From JBEKTW01 sp049515655 (lineage in GTDB: Bacteria; Bacteroidota; Ignavibacteria; UBA10030; SZUA-254), in contig JBEKTW010000050.1 of the NCBI GenBank assembly GCA_049515655.1, forward strand, positions 1 through 5,483: a DNA stretch of 5,483 nt. The letters are read 5' to 3'. Position 1 is the first letter of the stretch, and each line of letters starts with the position of its first letter. Positions 1-5,342 of the stretch are shown here, piece by piece. Under the pieces are notes generated by a model. That model saw only the letters and a list, made by a program, of their open reading frames with translations. It was not told the origin of the DNA and did no database searches. Made by a program: the position numbers and the translations under genes.

Positions 1-32
1 TGATATACTCCTTTTTCGACTGTTTCGTCACC

Positions 33-103
33 GGTAACCTCATAGTATTTGGGTTACCTATATTATGAGGCAACGAATCGTTTTTCAAACCCTTTCGGTT
101 ACC
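33..103. repeat. Three GGTWACC boxes, inverted and direct repeats
   Basis: GGTAACC lies at 33-39 and GGTTACC at 52-58 and 97-103. The first two form an exact 7-base inverted repeat around a 12-base spacer. The second and third are direct copies 45 bases apart, and their similarity continues: 18 of 22 positions match, ending in GGCAA. Each box is followed by a T and an AT-rich stretch. GGTNACC is itself nearly palindromic, which suits a dimeric DNA-binding protein, so the group could be an operator for hppA or for a divergent gene outside the window. It could also be a degenerate repeat or the stem of a transcript end. Function is inference; the repeats themselves are visible. Confidence 0.45.
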
Positions 104-200
104 TTTTTTATAGGGCAATTCGCCCCTCGATTGAGGATTCGTTTTTTTCATTTCTTTTTACTACATTTTCCACCGTTCGGTGACTAGACCAACCGGACAT

Positions 201-233
201 CGGCGAAAGAGCGGACATTATTTCCGCCCGCCG
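201..233 (+). other. Bulged hairpin in the hppA upstream region
   Basis: CGGCG (201-205) pairs with CGCCG (229-233), and GCGGA (211-215) pairs with TCCGC (223-227). This leaves an AAAGA bulge on the left, a single C bulge on the right and a 7-base loop. The hairpin ends 66 bases before the hppA start, so it would be in the 5' leader if transcription begins to its left. It does not match any riboswitch class I recognise, and no T-run follows it, so it is not a terminator. It may simply be chance in GC-rich sequence. Confidence 0.3.
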
Positions 234-281
234 TCGTCGATGAAGTTTCATTTCACCGGTTTCCACATTTGCGTTAACATG

Positions 282-290
282 AAAGGGTGA
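282..290 (+). promoter_or_regulatory. Ribosome binding site of hppA
   Basis: AAAGGGTGA resembles the anti-Shine-Dalgarno complement AAGGAGGTGA and ends nine bases before the ATG at 300. The last three bases of the site are a TGA stop in the frame of hppA, so translation cannot start further upstream. Together these fix the start at ATG 300. Confidence 0.65.
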
Positions 291-299
291 GTTTGCCTT

Positions 300-2468
300 A
301 TGGAATTATCACTTGTTCTTGGGATTAGTTTCGTCGGCCTGTTGTTTGCGGTCTATCTCAGCCGGAACGTCCTGAAGCGCGATACCGGTACGGACGCCAT
401 GCGGGAGATTTCGAACGCGATCAAACAGGGCGCGGAAGCGTTTCTGCGACGCCAGAACCGCACCATCGGCACGCTGGCCATAGCCCTCGCATTGTTGATT
501 TACATCCTTTACGCATTTGTCCGAACACCGAATCCCCACGACCCGGCAACTCCCGGGGACCTTGCCCTTTGGACGACGATCTCGTTTATTCTGGGAGCGG
601 CCTGTTCCGTCGCAGCGGGATACATGGGAATGTGGGTCGCGATCCGCGCGAACATCCGTACCGCTTCCGCCGCCCGGACGGAAATGAACGGTGCGCTTCA
701 GTCGGCCCTTCGTGGGGGGGCTGTCTCTGGTTTTTTCGTGGTAGCGATGAGTTTGCTGGGCGTCGGCGGCTTGTTCTCGGTGATCAGCTCGCTTAACATC
801 GTTACCGGCGTGGAAAAGATTCCTCTCTTGATTGCCGGATACGGATTCGGGGCGAGTTTTGTCGCCCTCTTCGCGCAGCTCGGCGGCGGTATTTACACTA
901 AAGCCGCGGACGTCGGTGCCGACCTTGTCGGGAAGATTGAGGCTGGAATCCCCGAGGACGATCCACGTAATCCCGCGGTGATTGCCGACCTTGTCGGTGA
1001 TAACGTTGGCGATTGTGCGGGGCGCGGCGCCGACCTTTTTGAGTCCACCGCGGCGGAAAACATCGGCGCGATGATTCTCGCGGCGGCGTTGTATTCCGCG
1101 AATCAGAGCGTGTTCCAAACGCAGGGTCTCTCGCTGGTCGGTGTACTGCTGTTTCCGCTCGTTGCCCGCGCGTTCGGCATCCTCGCATCGATTGTCGGAA
1201 TCATAAGCGTGAAGACGAACGACAAGGAAGACCCGATGAAGGCGTTGAACCGGGGTTATTTTGTGGCTGCGGTTCTCGTGATTGTTGGATTTCTTGTAGC
1301 GTCGCGATGGCTGCTCGGTCCCGAGTACTACTTCAACTTCTTCTTGTGCGGCGTGATCGGTGTGTTGACGTCTGTCGCGTTTGTGTTCATCACCCAATAC
1401 TACACCGATTACCGATACCGCCCCGTGAGGACGATTGCGGAAGCCTCGCAGACCGGTCCCGCGACGAACATCATTGCGGGTGTGGCCGTCGGGATGGAAT
1501 CGACCGGTTATCCGATTCTCGTGATCGGCGCGGCAATTATTGCGGCCTATTTTCTCGGACAGCATTCGGGTTTGAATGAAGCAGGGCTCTTCGGCACTGC
1601 CGTGGCGACGATGGGCATGCTCGGGACGGCCGCCTACATTCTTGCCATGGATACGTTCGGCCCCATCACGGATAACGCGGGCGGCATCATTGAAATGAGC
1701 AAGCAGCCGGAAAACATCCGCGCGCGGACAGATCGGCTCGATGCCGTCGGAAACACCACAAAGGCTTTGACGAAAGGATACGCTGTCGGCTCCGCAGCGC
1801 TTGCCGCGTTTCTCCTCTTTGGCGCCTACATCGACGAAGTCCGCGCCTACAAGCCTGATTTTCAGCCGATCATTAACTTAGACAAACCCGAAGTGTTCGT
1901 GGGCGCGCTGCTGGGTGCCGTCCTCGTCTATCTCTTCTCATCGCTTGCCATCAAAGCGGTCGGAAAAGCGGCGTACGCAATTATCAACAACGTGCGCGAG
2001 CAATTCAAGAATAATCCGGGTATCATGCAGGGAACCTCAAAGCCCGATTACGGCCAATGCGTCGACATTGCGACGCGAGCGGCGCTCGGGAAAATGGTGG
2101 TGCCGGGCCTTCTGGTTGTCGGAATGACCGTTGGCGTGGGAATCGTTTTTAAGTATTTGTACAACGTGGGAGGGCAGCTCCCAAACGCCGCGACCGGTGC
2201 CGAAGTCGTCGGGGGATATCTCATGGCGGGTACGATAACGGGAATCCTCATGGCGCTATTCCTGAACAACGGCGGCGGAGCTTGGGACAACGCCAAGAAA
2301 TATATCGAGGCGGGCGCGTATGGCGGAAAGAAATCTGAGCCACACAAGGCTGCCGTTGTAGGGGATACAGTCGGCGATCCGTTCAAGGATACAGCCGGTC
2401 CATCGCTGCATGTGTTGATTAAGCTGCTTTCGACGATTACGCTGGTTCTCGCTCCGCTGTTTATCTGA
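300..2468 (+). CDS. hppA: K+-independent proton-translocating membrane pyrophosphatase
   Basis: Integral membrane pyrophosphatase that hydrolyses cytoplasmic PPi and uses the energy to export ions, by family knowledge H+ for this subtype. The 722 residues are full length for the family, with about sixteen hydrophobic segments. Visible signatures are KAADVGADLVGK (201-212), DNVGDCAG (234-241), DTFGPITDNAGG (451-462), NNGGGAWDNAKK (656-667) and VVGDTVGDPFKDTAGPS (686-702). These supply the Asp, Asn and Lys residues that bind Mg-PPi. GNTTKALTKG (484-493) carries Lys488 and Thr491, the pair diagnostic of K+-independent enzymes; K+-dependent ones have Ala and Gly there. The ion-gate helix reads GADLFESTAAEN (243-254), with Asp245 and Glu248 where the gate Asp and Glu sit, plus an extra Glu253. 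The start is fixed by an in-frame stop at 288-290 and a good ribosome binding site. Sampled lines have high GC (about 63-67%). H+ rather than Na+ transport is inferred from the K+-independent signature. Confidence 0.97.
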   Translation: MELSLVLGISFVGLLFAVYLSRNVLKRDTGTDAMREISNAIKQGAEAFLRRQNRTIGTLAIALALLIYILYAFVRTPNPHDPATPGDLALWTTISFILGAACSVAAGYMGMWVAIRANIRTASAARTEMNGALQSALRGGAVSGFFVVAMSLLGVGGLFSVISSLNIVTGVEKIPLLIAGYGFGASFVALFAQLGGGIYTKAADVGADLVGKIEAGIPEDDPRNPAVIADLVGDNVGDCAGRGADLFESTAAENIGAMILAAALYSANQSVFQTQGLSLVGVLLFPLVARAFGILASIVGIISVKTNDKEDPMKALNRGYFVAAVLVIVGFLVASRWLLGPEYYFNFFLCGVIGVLTSVAFVFITQYYTDYRYRPVRTIAEASQTGPATNIIAGVAVGMESTGYPILVIGAAIIAAYFLGQHSGLNEAGLFGTAVATMGMLGTAAYILAMDTFGPITDNAGGIIEMSKQPENIRARTDRLDAVGNTTKALTKGYAVGSAALAAFLLFGAYIDEVRAYKPDFQPIINLDKPEVFVGALLGAVLVYLFSSLAIKAVGKAAYAIINNVREQFKNNPGIMQGTSKPDYGQCVDIATRAALGKMVVPGLLVVGMTVGVGIVFKYLYNVGGQLPNAATGAEVVGGYLMAGTITGILMALFLNNGGGAWDNAKKYIEAGAYGGKKSEPHKAAVVGDTVGDPFKDTAGPSLHVLIKLLSTITLVLAPLFI

Positions 2469-2555
2469 CCGCCCTCGGACTCTTCGAGGCGAAAGTGTTG
2501 ATTCACGGGGAGGCATCGGTTCCATGTTGTTTTCGATGGCGTTTTTTTGTAAAAT

Positions 2556-4868
2556 GTGCCAAGTAAAATGGCATCAAACACCCCCAACATAGACCCCTCC
2601 AAACCCTCTTCCCGGCCCGCGGGAGACGAGACCCGCAAGCTTGCCGCCATCATGTTTACCGACATCAAGGATTTTTCCAAGAAAATGCAGAAGAATGAGA
2701 GTGCGGCCATGCGCATGCTGAAGGCCCACAATCAAATCCTTGATGAGACCGTTGCCAGAAACGCCGGGACGACCATCAAAACGATTGGTGACGCGTACCT
2801 TGTCTCATTCGATAGTGTCGTGAGCGCCACCATCTGCGCCATGGAGGCACAGCAAGCATTCCATCAGCATAACAGCGAGGCGAAATCCGAAGAAGAGAGG
2901 ATCGATGTACGGATCGGCGTGCACCTTGGCGATGTGATTGTCAAGGATAAGGATGTGTTTGGAGACGGTGTAAACATCGCTTCGCGCATCCAGTCGATTG
3001 CTGAGGTCGGCGGCGTCAACATTTCGGACAGCGTCTATCAACAGGTTCGCAACAAGATCAATATTCGCGTCCTCAATCTTGGCGTTCCCCAACTCAAGGG
3101 AATCGAGCAGCCGATCAAGGTCTACCAGGTGATCATCGTGCCGACCGACAAGGCGCGCGGGAAGCTCGCGACGAACATCTTCGTCCTGAAGACTATCCTC
3201 AAGCGGAAAAAGACAAAGCGTAATCTCGGCTATGGATTTGGAATTGCCGCGGTTTTGGCATTCGTGTGGATGTACCTGTTGTCGCCCGCTCCACCGTCAA
3301 ATTCGCTCGCGATTCTCCCGTTCCAGAATATGGGAGATACCACGAATGAATACATCGCGGATGGATTCACGCAGGATTTGAATACGTATATCTCGAAGCT
3401 CGGGGAGGTTCGCGTACTCTCGGAAGGCAGTACACGCGAGTTCAAGGGCACGAAATTGAAGGATATAGATATTGCAGAGAAGCTTGGCGTTCGGTACCTG
3501 CTCACCGGAAGCATTGAGGTCCAAGGGAATAGGGTTAAAGTCAGGTGTCGATTAACTGATCCCGCGAAGAAAAGTGATCTCTACGTAGGGAATTTCGACG
3601 ACAACTCGCGTGAAGAGATTCTTAACAATGAGCATGAGATTTTTCGTCAAGTTGCCTTGCGCTTTCAATCGGAGCTGGCAGATTCCAGAACCTCGAAAAC
3701 CTCGATGGATGTCTATGACCTCTATCTGCGTGGATTGGAGTATGACCGTCGAGCGCACAAGGAGGATAACCAACTCGCCATTTCGCTGTTCCAACAAGCG
3801 GTCGAGAAGGATACTACGTTTGCGCAAGGATACATTAAATTGGCGAGCACTGAGCTGCAGCAGCACGAACAAAACTGGGACAATAGTGAGAGGTGGTTGG
3901 TCGACGCAGAGCGAAATATCAAGCGGGCGCTTGCGCTTGATTCAAGTAATGCTGAAGTGGATTGGCTTCTCGGGCGGCTTTCTCTTGCACGGGGAGATCG
4001 AAAGCAGGGGATTTCATATCTTCAAAAGTCCATTGACAAAAATCCCAACCTAATGCGATCGTATATCTATTTAGGTAATGAGTATCTTTTCAACCTGAAT
4101 GACCCTGCTAGAGCAATCATCTACTTCACGAAGGCGTTCGAGCTCGAGCCGACCAACTATGCCAGCGCAACGAATTTGGGTGTAGCTTATGGGGTTCAGA
4201 GGAACTATCCGGAAGCCATCAAGTCGTTTCAGCGAGCAACGGCTTTGAACGCTTCTCAGGAGGATCCATGGATCAATTTAGGTGTGCTATTCGAGCGGAC
4301 TTTCTCTTATGATAGCGCCGAAGCAGCATACAAAAACGCACTCCAGCGAAATCCGAAAGATCCTGTAGCAGCCGAATACCTTGCTGCGTTGCACGTTATA
4401 AGGGGGCACCCGGGTGAAGCTGAGTCGGTGCTCAACTCATGCCTCCGATATGAACCAAATAACTACAGCTTGCTCTACACTCTTGGGGTTGCAAAGTTCC
4501 AACGAGGGCAGAAAGATACCGCAACCATGGTCTGGAAGGATGGAGCCAGGCTTGCAGAGGCAGCGACCTTGGCGAATCCTAATGTCTCACAGAACTACTT
4601 ATACGTTGCATTTTTCAGTGCAAGACTTGGCCTGGTGGACTCAGCGATTGCTCATGGAAAACGCGCAGTCGTCATTGACTCGTCTTATGACAATGTCATG
4701 GGAATGGCGCGCATTTATTCCATCCTTGGGCAAAAGGGGGAAATGATAGATTGGTTTAGGCGTGCTCGTGCGATGGACCCTGAATACGATGCCTCATTTC
4801 TTGCAACAGATATCGATTTTGAGAGGTATCGATCCGACCCGGATTTGCTGATTGCTGCAAGGCAATAG
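2556..4868 (+). CDS. Adenylate cyclase with TolB-like domain and TPRs
   Basis: Predicted membrane-anchored class III adenylate cyclase (770 residues) converting ATP to cAMP and PPi. The cyclase domain spans about 27-195. All canonical residues are present: metal-binding Asp36 (MFTDIKDFS) and Asp79 (KTIGDAYLVSF), adenine-selecting Lys75 and Asp133, and transition-state Asn140 and Arg144 (DVFGDGVNIASR). Lys/Asp indicates ATP rather than GTP. A basic stretch (LKRKKTKR, 215-222) precedes one membrane helix (about 226-243), so the cyclase should be cytoplasmic and the rest extracytoplasmic. Next comes a TolB/FlgO-like domain (about 249-375; LAILPFQNMG, EKLGVRYLLTGSIE), then about ten TPR-like repeats (385-745), a likely protein- or ligand-binding sensor. 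Start is uncertain: GTG 2556 follows an in-frame TAA at 2550-2552, while ATG 2568, four codons in, is preceded by AAA. Neither has a Shine-Dalgarno site, and ATG 2568 may be the true start. It follows hppA by 87 bases; sampled GC is lower (about 42-53%). The signal sensed is unknown. Confidence 0.93.
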   Translation: MPSKMASNTPNIDPSKPSSRPAGDETRKLAAIMFTDIKDFSKKMQKNESAAMRMLKAHNQILDETVARNAGTTIKTIGDAYLVSFDSVVSATICAMEAQQAFHQHNSEAKSEEERIDVRIGVHLGDVIVKDKDVFGDGVNIASRIQSIAEVGGVNISDSVYQQVRNKINIRVLNLGVPQLKGIEQPIKVYQVIIVPTDKARGKLATNIFVLKTILKRKKTKRNLGYGFGIAAVLAFVWMYLLSPAPPSNSLAILPFQNMGDTTNEYIADGFTQDLNTYISKLGEVRVLSEGSTREFKGTKLKDIDIAEKLGVRYLLTGSIEVQGNRVKVRCRLTDPAKKSDLYVGNFDDNSREEILNNEHEIFRQVALRFQSELADSRTSKTSMDVYDLYLRGLEYDRRAHKEDNQLAISLFQQAVEKDTTFAQGYIKLASTELQQHEQNWDNSERWLVDAERNIKRALALDSSNAEVDWLLGRLSLARGDRKQGISYLQKSIDKNPNLMRSYIYLGNEYLFNLNDPARAIIYFTKAFELEPTNYASATNLGVAYGVQRNYPEAIKSFQRATALNASQEDPWINLGVLFERTFSYDSAEAAYKNALQRNPKDPVAAEYLAALHVIRGHPGEAESVLNSCLRYEPNNYSLLYTLGVAKFQRGQKDTATMVWKDGARLAEAATLANPNVSQNYLYVAFFSARLGLVDSAIAHGKRAVVIDSSYDNVMGMARIYSILGQKGEMIDWFRRARAMDPEYDASFLATDIDFERYRSDPDLLIAARQ

Positions 4869-4917
4869 ATAGTAACTCACGTTACGCAGCCAGTTGATTT
4901 CGAGGAATGTTGAAATC

Positions 4918-4939
4918 GCATTGCCGTGAACGGCAATGC
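4918..4939. repeat. Perfect 10-bp inverted repeat with GA centre
   Basis: GCATTGCCGT (4918-4927) and ACGGCAATGC (4930-4939) are exact reverse complements around a two-base GA, so in RNA the stem is nine pairs closed by a TGAA tetraloop. It begins 49 bases after the cyclase stop. No T-run follows, so it is not a standard intrinsic terminator, though it could protect the mRNA 3' end. It shares its outer GCATT...AATGC bases and GA centre with the next hairpin. Confidence 0.6.
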
Positions 4940-4952
4940 TCCTTACGAACAA

Positions 4953-4974
4953 AGCATTCTGAAGAATGCTCTTT
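4953..4974 (+). terminator. Possible weak terminator after the cyclase gene
   Basis: AGCATTCT (4953-4960) pairs exactly with AGAATGCT (4963-4970) around GA, and with one bulged C the flanking AA (4951-4952) can pair with TT. It is followed by CTTT on the + strand and by TTGTT on the - strand. The stem is short and the T-tract poor, so termination here would be partial at best. It may instead be a shorter copy of the hairpin at 4918-4939. Confidence 0.35.
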
Positions 4975-4980
4975 CCGCGT

Positions 4981-5007
4981 TGAAGTCGACGAACCGAGTC
5001 GAATTCA
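4981..5007. repeat. Imperfect 10-bp inverted repeat
   Basis: TGAAGTCGAC (4981-4990) and GTCGAATTCA (4998-5007) pair at nine of ten positions around a 7-base loop; the one mismatch is G4985 against A5003. It is the third hairpin in the series. The left arm overlaps a TTGAARTCG string (4980-4988) that also occurs at 4910-4918. No function can be assigned. Confidence 0.4.
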
Positions 5008-5026
5008 TTCGATTTCGTTCGAGCAG

Positions 5027-5052
5027 TCCCGTCCAGACATCGGACGGGATTT
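5027..5052. repeat. Perfect 8-bp GC-rich hairpin
   Basis: TCCCGTCC (5027-5034) and GGACGGGA (5042-5049) are exact reverse complements around a 7-base loop, followed by only three T on the + strand. The stem is GC-rich and should fold well in RNA. The T-tract is too short for a confident terminator call, but it could act with the stronger one at 5140-5181. Confidence 0.45.
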
Positions 5053-5139
5053 ACGGTGATGCGAGCGCGGCGGGAGAGCCATTTTTTGTTCTCTTTGCGT
5101 AACATCACATAGTAATTCTCAGAATTCTCTCCAGAAACG

Positions 5140-5181
5140 AAAGTCCCATTCCGAGTCATCGGATTGGGACTTTTCTTGTTT
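5140..5181 (+). terminator. Strong intrinsic terminator, possibly bidirectional
   Basis: AAAGTCCCATTCCGA (5140-5154) pairs with TCGGATTGGGACTTT (5159-5173) over 15 positions with one T-T mismatch (5149 against 5164), around a GTCA loop. On the + strand it runs into TTTTCTTGTTT (5171-5181), a good T-tract. On the - strand the tail is TTTCGTTTC, weaker but usable. It sits 271 bases after the cyclase stop and about 160 bases past the stop of the converging gene, so it could end both transcripts. It implies either a long structured 3' untranslated region for the cyclase mRNA or an independent small transcript. Confidence 0.8.
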
Positions 5182-5229
5182 GGAGCATTTGTCAGTGTCT
5201 TGTGACAGAAGAAAGTTGTTCCGACGTTA

Positions 5230-5289
5230 AACCCTCACCCCTACCCCCTCTCCCGCAAGCGGGAGAGGGGAACTGAAGGGGAGAGGGTT
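5230..5289. repeat. Nested REP-like extragenic palindrome
   Basis: The inner stem is perfect: CCCCTCTCCCGC (5245-5256), AA, GCGGGAGAGGGG (5259-5270). The outer arms AACCCTCACCCC (5230-5241) and GGGGAGAGGGTT (5278-5289) pair at 11 of 12 positions, with an A-A mismatch. They are separated from the inner stem by TAC and AACTGAA. The C-rich arm with a CTCTCCCGC-AA-GCGGGAGAG tip closely resembles extragenic palindromes I know from many bacterial genomes, some of them mobilised by REP-associated (RAYT) transposases. No transposase gene is present here. It lies between converging genes, 54 bases beyond the - strand stop, and could also help end transcription. More copies elsewhere in the genome are expected but cannot be seen here. 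Confidence 0.75.
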
Positions 5290-5342
5290 CTGAATGACAC
5301 AACGATCCAATGACTTATTAAGACTACTTGAGTCACACGATA

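Larger units (their letters stand above)
1..299. other. Non-coding region upstream of hppA
   Basis: No reading frame here looks like a gene. The left half is AT-rich with pyrimidine tracts (T7 at 142-148, then a C/T-rich stretch to about 170). It carries three GGTWACC boxes, reported separately. The right half is more GC-rich, with a bulged hairpin at 201-233, a direct repeat CGGACAT (194-200 and 212-218, period 18) and a small CACCG-TT-CGGTG inverted repeat at 171-182. The hppA promoter should lie here, but no -35/-10 pair stands out. Two weak Bacteroidota-style TAnnTTTG-like strings (162-169 and 264-271) each miss one base and lack a clear TTTG upstream. A gene lying to the left of the window cannot be excluded, because only short open stretches touch the left edge. 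Confidence 0.6.
4869..5342. other. Convergent intergenic region rich in hairpins
   Basis: This 474-base gap separates the ends of two converging genes. No open frame in it reads like a protein. It holds, in order, a minor GTAAC/GTTAC stem (4872-4885), four clear hairpins (4918-4939, 4953-4970, 4981-5007, 5027-5049), a small AATTCT-C-AGAATT palindrome (5114-5126), a strong intrinsic terminator (5140-5181), and a nested REP-like palindrome (5230-5289). The density of inverted repeats is well above what the flanking coding DNA shows to the eye. It may be a long 3' untranslated region of the cyclase mRNA, a small RNA, or accumulated extragenic palindromes. Confidence 0.6.

Noticed and set aside
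121..148. Terminator formed by CCTC-GATT-GAGG followed by T7
   Set aside because: The stem is only four pairs and ATTCG separates it from the T-run, so it should not terminate well.
108..251. 47-codon - strand frame upstream of hppA (MKLHRRRRAE...)
   Set aside because: No ribosome site, and no hydrophobic or domain pattern; it runs through repeats and pyrimidine tracts of the spacer.
162..271. Bacteroidota-type promoter -7 boxes (TACATTTT at 162 and CACATTTG at 264)
   Set aside because: Each misses one consensus base of TAnnTTTG and neither has a TTTG box at the right distance upstream, so neither is good enough to call.
309..1565. 418-codon open frame on the - strand inside hppA
   Set aside because: It is antisense to strongly conserved hppA codons. 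Its translation is rich in Arg, Asp and His with no domain or membrane pattern, as expected for the shadow of a GC-rich gene.
2473..2489. Terminator after hppA (CCTCG / CGAGG)
   Set aside because: Five-pair stem with a 7-base loop and no T-run after it; too weak to support a call.
2048..2731. 227-codon - strand frame spanning the end of hppA and start of the cyclase gene
   Set aside because: It overlaps two well-supported genes on the other strand and has no recognisable motif.
5012..5030. tRNA-like T-loop string GTTCGAG
   Set aside because: The flanking bases do not pair as a T-arm, and no acceptor stem or anticodon arm can be drawn on either strand.
4907..5059. 50-codon + strand frame (ATG 4907, preceded directly by CGAGGA)
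   Set aside because: The purine-rich site touches the ATG with no spacing. The product is dominated by Arg, Ser, Cys and Glu with no pattern, and the DNA is explained by the hairpins. A translated small peptide cannot be fully excluded.
4794..5159. 121-codon - strand frame over the end of the cyclase gene and the hairpin region
   Set aside because: It overlaps 75 coding bases of the cyclase gene, runs through several perfect hairpins and one arm of the strong terminator, and its translation shows no domain or signal peptide.
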